From assembly GCA_030671915.1 (NCBI GenBank), contig DAOVHN010000141.1:1-6657 (forward strand): 6,657 bases of DNA. Direction: 5' to 3'. Source of the stretch: Pseudomonadota bacterium. Lineage in GTDB: Bacteria; Pseudomonadota; Alphaproteobacteria; UBA8366; JADFVY01. The notes under the pieces are model-generated. The model saw only the letters and a program-made list of their open reading frames with translations. It was not told the origin of the DNA and searched no databases. This document shows, piece after piece, positions 1-6,072 of this stretch (position 1 is the first letter of the stretch; each line of letters starts with the position of its first letter). The position numbers and the translations under genes were made by a program.

Positions 1-612
1 ACGCTGGGCACTTTCATCCTGTGGCTCGGCTGGTTCGGCTTCAACGGCGGCTCTCAGCTCGCGCTGGGCTCGGCCATGGACGCAACGGCGATGTCGATTG
101 TCTTCGTCAACACCAACATGGCCGCGGCCGCGGGCGTGGTGGTTGCGATGCTGACGACGCAACTCGTCTACGGCAAGGTCGACCTCACCATGGCGCTGAA
201 TGGCGCGCTGGCCGGGCTGGTCTCCATCACGGCGGGCCCGGACCTGCAGAACCACTTTCTGTCGATGATCATCGGCGGTGTCGGCGGTCTTATCGTGGTC
301 TTCGCGGTGCCGTTCCTGGACAAGCTGAAGATCGACGACGTGGTCGGTGCAATCCCGGTGCATCTGTTCGCGGGCATCTGGGGCACGCTGGCCGTGGGCA
401 TCTTCGGCACCGGCAATATCGGCACTCAGATCATAGGCATCCTGGCCATCGGCGCCTTCGTATCGATCGCCAGCGGCATCGTCTGGTTCGCCATGAAGCT
501 AACGATCGGCATCCGGGTCAGCGAAGAGGAAGAGGATCTCGGCCTCGACAAGGCGGAACTCGGCCTTGAAGCCTATCCGGAATTCGGTCGGGGTTCGCAG
601 ACCTTCGGTTGA
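1..612 (+). CDS. amtB: Ammonium transporter AmtB, C-terminal half (5' end outside window)
   Basis: An inner-membrane channel of the Amt/Rh family that conducts ammonium/ammonia. The reading frame is open from base 1, so the start and the first half of the protein lie upstream. The 203 visible residues begin in the family motif GWFGFNGGS and continue through several hydrophobic helices. They include the segment VHLFAGIWG, whose histidine (codon 361-363) corresponds to the second of the two pore histidines of E. coli AmtB. The charged cytoplasmic tail RVSEEEEDLGLD, followed by AYPEF, matches the region that contacts the PII protein GlnK in this family. A glnK gene is often placed just upstream of amtB, but that would be outside the window. 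The gene ends in TGA and is followed by a strong terminator. Nothing looks broken. Family assignment is firm; substrate is inferred from the family. Confidence 0.95.
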   Translation, partial: TLGTFILWLGWFGFNGGSQLALGSAMDATAMSIVFVNTNMAAAAGVVVAMLTTQLVYGKVDLTMALNGALAGLVSITAGPDLQNHFLSMIIGGVGGLIVVFAVPFLDKLKIDDVVGAIPVHLFAGIWGTLAVGIFGTGNIGTQIIGILAIGAFVSIASGIVWFAMKLTIGIRVSEEEEDLGLDKAELGLEAYPEFGRGSQTFG

Positions 613-638
613 TACACCCCGGAGATCGACCAGTGGGG

Positions 639-672
639 AAGGCCCCGGCGCATTGTGCGTCGGGGCTTTTTC
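639..672 (+). terminator. Intrinsic terminator of amtB
   Basis: Bases 642-652 pair with 656-666 as an 11-base-pair, GC-rich stem containing one G-U pair, closed by a three-base loop. The stem runs straight into TTTTTCTATTT. The A/G bases at 639-641 can pair with the T-run and lengthen the stem. It lies 27 bases after the amtB stop, so it should separate amtB from the downstream genes. Confidence 0.9.
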
Positions 673-763
673 TATTTATGCTCCGGCGCGCGGACAACGG
701 CCTCCGCGAAGACGGATGGAACACAATTCCGCCGCGATCACGGGGCAGACTGGCTTTGCGGCA

Positions 764-792
764 TTGCGCCATAGCCCGCGGATGACTACTAT
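764..792 (+). promoter_or_regulatory. Possible sigma70-like promoter for the aminotransferase-ftsK transcript
   Basis: TTGCGC at 764-769 and TACTAT at 787-792 are separated by 17 bases. They match the -35 and -10 consensus at 3 and 4 of 6 positions, including the TTG and the outer bases of the -10 box. A start near base 799 would give a leader of about 90 bases carrying the hairpin at 824-843 and both direct repeats. Such matches occur by chance in a 275-base gap, so this is a candidate only. I saw no better pair nearer the gene. Confidence 0.3.
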
Positions 793-823
793 CCCGCCGC
801 AAGAGTTTCTGTTTTGTACGCAT

Positions 824-850
824 CGCCGCGCATTACCGCGGCGGCATTTT
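824..850 (+). terminator. Hairpin with T-run in front of the aminotransferase: attenuator-like or back-up terminator
   Basis: CGCCGCG (824-830) pairs perfectly with CGCGGCG (837-843) around a six-base loop, and a T-G pair can extend the stem by one. TTTTGTTT begins at base 847. This has the shape of an intrinsic terminator on the + strand. Yet it lies 38 bases before a start codon and about 150 bases after the dedicated amtB terminator. It could be a second stop for amtB read-through, or a leader attenuator if transcription starts upstream of it. I see no leader peptide or known riboswitch to support regulation. Confidence 0.5.
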
Positions 851-887
851 GTTTATTGGTTAAGGCGTTTGATTTATTGGTTAAGGC
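847..887 (+). repeat. Two direct repeats in 21-base register abutting the start codon
   Basis: TTTATTGGTTAAGGC occurs identically at 852-866 and 873-887. The preceding TTT at 847-849 and 868-870 is also in register. The 21-base period is about two turns of the helix, which would put both copies on the same face of the DNA, as expected for tandem operator half-sites. A recent small duplication would look the same. The second copy ends one base before the ATG at 888, so it also forms the translation-initiation region of the aminotransferase gene. Confidence 0.8.
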
Positions 888-2099
888 ATGCGTGATAATC
901 CCGGTTTGGACCTTCTTGGCGACTACCCCTTTCAGCGGCTCGGACTGCTGCTGGAAGGCGTGCCCGCGGCCGAGGGGCTGTCGCCAATCATGATGCAGAT
1001 CGGCGAGCCGCAACTGCCGCAACCGGATTTCGTGGCCGAGGAAATCGCCCGCAACGCCCATCTGTGGAACCGCTATCCGCCGGTACAGGGATCCGACGAT
1101 TACCGCCGGGCGGCCGCGGATTGGCTGACCCGGCGCTACGGGCTGCCGGAAGGCATGATCGACCCGGCCCGCCATCTCATCGCCGGCTGCGGCACGCGCG
1201 AAATCCTGTTCCAGACCGCGCTGACCGCCGTACCGTCCCGGGGTACGGCGAACGGCGATGGCCGGCCGGCAATCCTGATGCCAAACCCGATGTACCACGT
1301 CTATAACGGCGCCGCGGTCCTGGCCGGCGCCGACCCCGTGCCTGTCGCGGCCACGGCGGAAACTGGCTTTTTGCCGGACTACGCGTCGCTGGACCCGGCC
1401 CTGCTAGCCCGCACATCGCTGGTCTATCTCTGCACTCCGGGCAATCCACAAGGCGCGGTTGCCTCGCTCGACCAATTGCAAAGCCTGATCCGGTTGGCGC
1501 GCGAATACGATTTCCTGCTGGCGCTGGACGAGTGCTATTCGGAGATCTGGCGCGGCTCGCCACCGCCCGGCGGGCTGCAGGCCTGCGCGGCGATGGACGG
1601 CGACATGTCCAACCTTCTCGTTTTCCATTCGTTGTCCAAGCGCTCGAACGCCCCGGGCTTGCGCGCCGGGTTCGTCGCCGGCGACGAAGAAGCGATCGCC
1701 CGGCTGCTTCGGGTGCGCTCCTACGGCGGGGCGCAGGTTCCGGGGCCGGTGCAGGCCGCGGCGGCGGCCCTGTGGCGCGACGAGGCCCATGTTGTGGAAA
1801 GCCGGGCCCATTACGACCGGCTGTTCGATATGGCCAAACGCATCCTCGGCAATCGCGCCGGCTACAACGACTCGCCGGGCGGGTTTTTCCTGTGGCTTGA
1901 CGTCGGCGACGGCGAGGCGGCGACGGTAAAGGCCTGGCGCCATGGCGCCATCAAGGTCATGCCGGGCGGCTATATGAGCCGCGAGGATCCGGCGACCGGC
2001 GAAAACCCCGGCGACCGCTATATCCGCGTCGCCCTGGTCCATGACACCGACACCGCGGAGGCTGGATTGACCCGGCTGGCCGCGGCGCTGGAGCGCTAA
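888..2099 (+). CDS. dapC: PLP-dependent aminotransferase, DapC-type (probable N-succinyldiaminopimelate aminotransferase)
   Basis: A class I/II fold-type I aminotransferase of 403 residues, the usual size. The likely reaction is glutamate-dependent amination of N-succinyl-2-amino-6-ketopimelate in lysine/diaminopimelate synthesis in the cytoplasm. Visible landmarks are GNPQGA with N186, DECYSEIW with D214 and Y217, the Schiff-base lysine K251 in SLSKRSN, and the substrate-carboxylate arginine R380 in YIRVALV. The N-terminal [12 protein letters not shown] and the SLSKRSNxPGLR block are what I associate with the DapC branch rather than with aspartate aminotransferases. The ATG at 888 is preferred because an in-frame TAA lies at 882-884 and the family's N-terminal helix begins immediately. 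It lacks a properly spaced Shine-Dalgarno: AAGG sits only one base before the ATG. The stop overlaps the ftsK start. Fold certain; exact substrate less so (a related amino-acid aminotransferase is possible). Confidence 0.85.
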   Translation: MRDNPGLDLLGDYPFQRLGLLLEGVPAAEGLSPIMMQIGEPQLPQPDFVAEEIARNAHLWNRYPPVQGSDDYRRAAADWLTRRYGLPEGMIDPARHLIAGCGTREILFQTALTAVPSRGTANGDGRPAILMPNPMYHVYNGAAVLAGADPVPVAATAETGFLPDYASLDPALLARTSLVYLCTPGNPQGAVASLDQLQSLIRLAREYDFLLALDECYSEIWRGSPPPGGLQACAAMDGDMSNLLVFHSLSKRSNAPGLRAGFVAGDEEAIARLLRVRSYGGAQVPGPVQAAAAALWRDEAHVVESRAHYDRLFDMAKRILGNRAGYNDSPGGFFLWLDVGDGEAATVKAWRHGAIKVMPGGYMSREDPATGENPGDRYIRVALVHDTDTAEAGLTRLAAALER

Positions 2100-2101
2100 T
2101 G
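2090..2101 (+). promoter_or_regulatory. Ribosome binding site and TAATG coupling junction of ftsK
   Basis: GGAG at 2090-2093 lies five bases before the ATG at 2099-2101. That ATG shares its A with the TAA stop of the aminotransferase (2097-2099). Good spacing supports this start over the next in-frame ATG at 2150. The one-base overlap suggests that ribosomes ending the upstream gene can re-initiate here. Confidence 0.75.
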
Positions 2102-4426
2102 GCCCCGCGACGGCAAACCGCGCTTCTTCCCGCGGGTATCGGCGACTTCATGCGCCGGCGGGTGTTTGAACTGTCGGGGCTGATCCTCGTCGCGCTGGCC
2201 ATCGGGCTGGTGCTGGCGATGGCCAGCTTCGACCCGTCGGACCCGTCCTTCAATACTGCGGGTGGCGGCAAGGTCAACAACCTGCTGGGCTATCCAGGTG
2301 CGGTTGCCGCGGACCTGGCGCTACAGACATTCGGGCTGGCGGCGTCGGTGGCCGTCGTTGCGTTCATTGCCTGGGGCCTGCGCCTCTTGCGCCGGCAGGC
2401 CGTGCCCCGCGCGCCGCATCGCATCGCCGCGCTGATGCTGACGCTGATGGTTGCCGCACTGGCCTTCGAGGCGGCCCCCGTGCCGGAGGCCTGGCCCCTC
2501 CTGAGTCCGGGGCTGGGCGGACTGGTCGGACGGCAACTCATGGTCTGGCTTGCGGCAATGGGTGGCGGGCGCGGCGTGCTGACCGACCCGCTGATCGTCG
2601 GCATGGTTGCGGGCGCCGCTGCCCTGGCGGCGACTGTCTGGCTGATGAGCTATAGCCTGGCCGAATGGCGCGCCGGGTGGGACCGGCGGGCCGGGCTGGT
2701 CGGCGCGGTGCGCCGCACGCCGAAGGAAACGCCGAGGCGCCGCCGAACCGGGCCCGTGGCATGGCCCGAGGAACCGGCCGGCCGCGCGGAACCTTATCTT
2801 GGTGTGGCCGATCCGGCAGCGCCGCCAATCGATCCGCGGCCGAGGCAGAGCCGCCTGGCAAAAACAAAGCCCGCGAAACGGCCTGCCAGAGCGAGCCAGT
2901 CGGCGCTGAGACTATCGGGTCCCGATGGTGAGTTCCAACTGCCACCGCTGGATCTGCTGCAGGCGGTGCCCGAGAACGTCGGACGCAATACGGCCCAGAC
3001 GCCGGGGGCGCTGGAACAGAACGCGCGCTTGCTGGAGCAGGTGCTGGCGGATTTCGGAATCCGGGGCGAGATCGTAAAGGTCCGGCCTGGTCCCGTGGTA
3101 ACGCTTTATGAGCTGGAGCCGGCGCCCGGCATCAAAACCAGCCGGGTCATCGGCCTGGCGGACGACATTGCGCGCTCCATGAGTGCGATTTCGGCGCGCA
3201 TCGCAACGATTCCCGGCCGCAGCGTCATGGGCATAGAACTACCCAATGCCAGGCGCCAGACCGTTTTCCTGCGCGAACTGATCGCCTCGCGCGCTTACGA
3301 GCAAAACAACGCGGCACTGCCGCTGGTGATGGGCAAGGATATCGGCGGGACGCCAGTGGTCGTCGATTTGGCGCGCATGCCACATCTTCTGGTCGCGGGT
3401 ACCACGGGCGCCGGCAAGTCGGTCGGCCTCAACGCCATGATATTGTCGCTGCTGTACCGGCTGCCGCCGGAGACCTGCAAATTCATCATGATCGATCCCA
3501 AGATGCTGGAACTGTCGATCTATAATGATATTCCGCATCTCATGACACCGGTGGTAACCGAACCCAAGAAGGCCATCGTGGCGCTGAAATGGACCGTGCG
3601 GGAAATGGAGGAGCGCTACCGCGCCATGTCCAAGCTGGGCGTGCGCAATGTCGAGGGCTACAACAAACGCCTAGTGGAGGCCCGCCGCAAGGGCGAGGTG
3701 CTGATGCGCAAGGTCCAGACCGGCTTCGATTCGGAAACGGGCCGGCCGGTACACGAGGACCAGCCGCTGGAACTGACGCCGCTGCCGTATATCGTCGTCG
3801 TGGTCGACGAGATGGCCGACCTGATGATGGTAGCCGGCAAGGAGATCGAGGCCGCGATCCAGCGCCTGTCGCAGATGGCGCGCGCGGCCGGCATTCACCT
3901 GATCATGGCGACCCAGCGCCCGTCGGTGGATGTGGTCACCGGTACGATCAAGGCCAACTTCTCCACGCGGGTCAGCTTCCAGGTCACCTCGAAGGTCGAC
4001 AGCCGCACGATTCTGGGCGAACAGGGCGCCGAACAGCTACTGGGCCAGGGCGACATGCTATATATGGCGGGCGGTGGCCGAATTTCGCGGATTCATGGGC
4101 CATTTGTTGGCGATTCCGAGGTAGAGGCCGTTGCGGACTTCCTTCGCGACCAGGGAGAGCCTATCTATATCGAGAGCATTACCGAAGAGGACGAGGAAGC
4201 CGCCTTCGACAGCGGGGGCAACGATGGCGGCGACGAGTTGTACCAGCAGGCGGTCGAGCTGGTGGTCCGGGAAGGCCGGGCCTCGACGAGCTTCGTCCAG
4301 CGTCATCTGCAGATAGGATATAACCGGGCCGCCCGGATTATCGAACGAATGGAGAAGCAAGGTGTTGTCAGCCCCGCGAATCATGTCGGCAAACGCGAAG
4401 TCCTGGCGGGCGGAGGCGGCCATTAG
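2099..4426 (+). CDS. ftsK: DNA translocase FtsK
   Basis: A septum-located, hexameric, ATP-driven DNA pump that moves the terminus region across the closing division plane and helps recruit late division proteins. At 775 residues it is shorter than E. coli FtsK, chiefly in the linker. Residues 25-185 contain four or five hydrophobic segments (about 25-44, 71-97, 108-124, 139-156, 165-185) that anchor the protein. Residues about 190-300 are an Arg/Pro/Ala-rich linker. The motor has Walker A GTTGAGKS at 434-441 (K440), Walker B IVVVVDE ending D570-E571, and the family block [12 protein letters not shown] from 604. After an acidic stretch, residues 712-770 (from [11 protein letters not shown]) form the winged-helix gamma domain that reads polar chromosome motifs and, in other bacteria, activates XerD. 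All key residues are present. The gene is coupled to the upstream aminotransferase, and lolA starts within its 3' end. Confidence 0.98.
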   Translation: MAPRRQTALLPAGIGDFMRRRVFELSGLILVALAIGLVLAMASFDPSDPSFNTAGGGKVNNLLGYPGAVAADLALQTFGLAASVAVVAFIAWGLRLLRRQAVPRAPHRIAALMLTLMVAALAFEAAPVPEAWPLLSPGLGGLVGRQLMVWLAAMGGGRGVLTDPLIVGMVAGAAALAATVWLMSYSLAEWRAGWDRRAGLVGAVRRTPKETPRRRRTGPVAWPEEPAGRAEPYLGVADPAAPPIDPRPRQSRLAKTKPAKRPARASQSALRLSGPDGEFQLPPLDLLQAVPENVGRNTAQTPGALEQNARLLEQVLADFGIRGEIVKVRPGPVVTLYELEPAPGIKTSRVIGLADDIARSMSAISARIATIPGRSVMGIELPNARRQTVFLRELIASRAYEQNNAALPLVMGKDIGGTPVVVDLARMPHLLVAGTTGAGKSVGLNAMILSLLYRLPPETCKFIMIDPKMLELSIYNDIPHLMTPVVTEPKKAIVALKWTVREMEERYRAMSKLGVRNVEGYNKRLVEARRKGEVLMRKVQTGFDSETGRPVHEDQPLELTPLPYIVVVVDEMADLMMVAGKEIEAAIQRLSQMARAAGIHLIMATQRPSVDVVTGTIKANFSTRVSFQVTSKVDSRTILGEQGAEQLLGQGDMLYMAGGGRISRIHGPFVGDSEVEAVADFLRDQGEPIYIESITEEDEEAAFDSGGNDGGDELYQQAVELVVREGRASTSFVQRHLQIGYNRAARIIERMEKQGVVSPANHVGKREVLAGGGGH
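4351..4364 (+). promoter_or_regulatory. Ribosome binding site supporting a GTG start for lolA inside ftsK
   Basis: GGAG at 4351-4354 is followed by a seven-base spacer and GTG at 4362-4364. The alternative ATG at 4383 has no purine-rich motif in the preceding 15 bases. The signal therefore favours the upstream GTG, although both starts give a signal peptide. Confidence 0.55.
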
Positions 4427-5060
4427 ATTTTCATTGGGAATACTGGCCGTCGCCGGCGCGCTTCTGCTGGCGGCCATGCCACCGGCGCGGGCTGCGGCGC
4501 CACGCCCGGTGACACTAACCACCGAGCAACAGGCGCTGGTCTCGAAAATCGAGGCCTTCGTCAACGATATTACGACGATCGAGGCCGATTTCGTGCAAAT
4601 GAGTGGCGGTGGCGGTTTTGCGAGGGGAACCCTCTACCTGCAGCGGCCCGGACGCATGCGCTTCGAGTACGAGCCGCCAGTCCCCTACCTGCTGATTTCG
4701 AACGGCACCTTCTTCATCTATGTGGACAATGAACTGGAGCAGGTTACCTATCTGCCGCTGTCGCAGACACCGGCCGATTTGTTGCTGCGCGAGAATTTCT
4801 CGCTGTCGGAAGGGCTGATCCTGACCGGGTTCAAGGAAGAAGGATCGATGGTCAAGGTCGAGGTCGCCGATTCGGGCAAGCCGGACCTGGGCCGGGTGAC
4901 GCTGACATTCAACCGGGACCCCCTGTCGCTAAAAAGCTGGACCGTGCTTGACCCGCAGGCACAGCGCATTCAGGTGACCCTGGTTAACCCGCTATACGGC
5001 AAGAAGCTGGACCAGTCGCTGTTTGTCTATGTCAACAGGTTCGATCGCAGGAAGGAATAG
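4362..5060 (+). CDS. lolA: Outer-membrane lipoprotein carrier protein LolA
   Basis: A periplasmic chaperone that takes lipoproteins released by the LolCDE complex and carries them to the outer membrane. Alphaproteobacteria generally lack an obvious LolB receptor, so the protein may also act in insertion; that is inference from the family. Of 232 residues, the first 44-46 form a signal peptide with a basic n-region, a hydrophobic core [18 protein letters not shown] and a signal-peptidase-I-like ARA-A site. The mature part shows LolA hallmarks: the helix [12 protein letters not shown] (68-79), [18 protein letters not shown] (89-106) with basic residues R95, R98 and R100, and the strand pattern [24 protein letters not shown] (110-133). 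No lipobox cysteine is present, so it is a soluble carrier. The start overlaps ftsK by 65 bases from GTG 4362, or 44 bases if ATG 4383 is used. The ftsK-lolA order is also found in E. coli, supporting the identification. Confidence 0.92.
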   Translation: MLSAPRIMSANAKSWRAEAAIRFSLGILAVAGALLLAAMPPARAAAPRPVTLTTEQQALVSKIEAFVNDITTIEADFVQMSGGGGFARGTLYLQRPGRMRFEYEPPVPYLLISNGTFFIYVDNELEQVTYLPLSQTPADLLLRENFSLSEGLILTGFKEEGSMVKVEVADSGKPDLGRVTLTFNRDPLSLKSWTVLDPQAQRIQVTLVNPLYGKKLDQSLFVYVNRFDRRKE

Positions 5061-5109
5061 GGATTCGGCCATGGGCCGGCAGGCGAATTTTATTTGAGGG
5101 TTTGAGAAA

Positions 5110-5922
5110 ATGACTGAACACGGGCTTCCCATTGTGGGCGTTCCCTGCTGTGTCGAGGCGCAGGAGGAAGGCGCCGTCTTCCACAAGGTTGGCGAGAAAT
5201 ACCTGATGGCGGTAGCCAGCGCTTCGCATTGCATGCCGCTGATGATCCCGGCGCTTGGCGACTGGTACGACCCTAACGAGCTCGCGGCCAAGCTGGACGG
5301 CCTGATGCTGACCGGCAGCCCGTCGAATGTGGAACCGCACCATTACGAGGGCGAGGCGAGCCGGCCCGGCACCCATCACGACCCGGTGCGCGATGCAACG
5401 ACCCTGCCCCTGATCGGCGCGGCGCTGGAGACCGGCCTGCCGCTGTTCGCGATCTGCCGCGGCCACCAGGAGCTGAATGTCGCGCTCGGCGGCACGCTCC
5501 ACCAGAATGTTCAGGAGGTGGACGGCAAAAACGATCATCGCTCCGACAAGACCAGGCCCCATGACGAACGCTATCTGGAGCGGCACCCCGTAACGCTGAT
5601 GCCGGCCGGCGTTCTGCATACTTTGTCCGGCGGCGAGACGCAGGTGATGGTGAATTCGCTCCACGAACAGGCCATCGACCGGGTCGCCGACCGGCTGGAG
5701 ATCGAGGCCGTCAGCGACGATGGCGTGGTCGAGGCGGTCAGCGTCAAGGGCGCGGAGAGTTTCGCCCTGTCGGTGCAGTGGCATCCGGAACATCCGCTGG
5801 CGCTGGAGTGGCCGCTGTCGCGCGCCATGTTCGCCGCCTTCGGCGAGGCCTGCAGCCAACGCCGCGCCTCGCGCGGCGGAACCGTGCGCCGGGGCGGCCG
5901 CGGCCGCAACCACGCCGCCTGA
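5110..5922 (+). CDS. Gamma-glutamyl-gamma-aminobutyrate hydrolase-like class-I amidotransferase (peptidase C26 family)
   Basis: A cytoplasmic cysteine hydrolase with the class-I glutamine amidotransferase fold, in the family of PuuD, which cleaves gamma-glutamyl-GABA during putrescine breakdown. The 270-residue length is near normal for the family. The nucleophile is C116 in LFAICRGHQELNVALGG (codon 5455-5457). The other catalytic residues are H225 and E227 in SVQWHPEHP. The family signatures LDGLMLTGSPSNVEPHHY (62-79) and NSLHEQAI (182-189) are also visible. GAGGG-like purines (GAGGG, 5096-5100) lie nine bases before the ATG. It sits 49 bases after lolA and ends in a terminator, so it is probably the last gene of the ftsK transcript. 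No other putrescine gene is in view, so the substrate is uncertain and could be another gamma-glutamyl amide. Residues 251-266 hold seven arginines, an unusual basic tail. Confidence 0.85.
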   Translation: MTEHGLPIVGVPCCVEAQEEGAVFHKVGEKYLMAVASASHCMPLMIPALGDWYDPNELAAKLDGLMLTGSPSNVEPHHYEGEASRPGTHHDPVRDATTLPLIGAALETGLPLFAICRGHQELNVALGGTLHQNVQEVDGKNDHRSDKTRPHDERYLERHPVTLMPAGVLHTLSGGETQVMVNSLHEQAIDRVADRLEIEAVSDDGVVEAVSVKGAESFALSVQWHPEHPLALEWPLSRAMFAAFGEACSQRRASRGGTVRRGGRGRNHAA

Positions 5923-5949
5923 GCGTAAGCGGTTGGGCGGCTATTTTTT
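5914..5949 (+). terminator. Intrinsic terminator overlapping the hydrolase stop codon
   Basis: GCCGCC (5914-5919) pairs with GGCGGC (5936-5941), with a possible T-G pair extending it inward. A short GTAA-capped hairpin can form inside the loop (5923-5930). TATTTTTT follows directly at 5942-5949. The left arm lies in the last codons of the hydrolase, and the TGA at 5920-5922 is at the base of the loop. It should end the transcript that includes ftsK and lolA and insulate xthA. Confidence 0.75.
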
Positions 5950-5977
5950 CCCCTTCTCTATCCGGCACACAGCGACC

Positions 5978-6015
5978 TCACCCTTCGAGACGGCGCTACG
6001 CGCCTCGAAGGGTGA
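5978..6015. repeat. Intergenic palindrome, probable dispersed REP-like element
   Basis: TCACCCTTCGAG (5978-5989) and CTCGAAGGGTGA (6004-6015) are perfect 12-base inverted arms. Inside them GCGC (5993-5996) pairs with GCGC (6000-6003) around a TAC loop, leaving three unpaired bases (5990-5992) on the left. From memory, palindromes with CTTCGAGAC-type arms and a GC-rich centre are abundant between genes in several alphaproteobacterial genomes. The element has no T-run and sits between a terminator and the next gene, a typical place for such repeats. Only one copy lies in this window, so its repetitive nature is inferred. Confidence 0.65.
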
Positions 6016-6072
6016 AGTCACACCGCCGTCTCAAGCAGAAATCAACGCAATATCATACGGGGCAAAAATCTT

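Noticed and set aside
832..845. ATTACCGCGGC, which resembles the complement of the conserved 530-loop region of 16S rRNA.
   Set aside because: The match is only about 11 bases with no flanking rRNA similarity. It is explained by the hairpin arm at 837-843.
860..884. TTAA motifs in the direct repeats considered as a CtrA site.
   Set aside because: The CtrA consensus needs TTAA-N7-TTAA. Here the two TTAA are separated by 17 bases.
1404..2042. A 212-codon minus-strand frame opposite the aminotransferase.
   Set aside because: It is antisense to a complete, motif-bearing PLP enzyme. Its translation has no recognisable domain and no clear ribosome binding site.
3589..4323. A 244-codon + strand frame inside ftsK in another register.
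   Set aside because: It overlaps the FtsK motor and gamma domain completely and its translation is Arg/Gly/Ala/Pro-biased, as expected for an out-of-frame reading.
5066..5095. A small CGGCC-ATG-GGCCG hairpin with a T-rich stretch further on, between lolA and the hydrolase gene.
   Set aside because: The stem is only five pairs and the T-rich run starts about nine bases later, so it does not make a convincing terminator.
5402..5409. An exact match on the minus strand to the E. coli FtsK-orienting motif GGGNAGGG.
   Set aside because: In GC-rich DNA of this length one or more matches are expected by chance, it is inside a codon run of the hydrolase, and the motif used by this organism is unknown.
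5032..5913. A 293-codon open frame on the minus strand opposite the hydrolase gene.
   Set aside because: The + strand frame carries a full catalytic set (C116, H225, E227) and family signatures. The minus frame is low-complexity, matches nothing I recognise, and is the usual shadow of GC-rich codon use.
6051..6056. TATCAT as a -10 box for xthA.
   Set aside because: No TTG-containing -35 element lies at 16-18 bases upstream, and a start there would leave a very short leader. Support is too weak to annotate.
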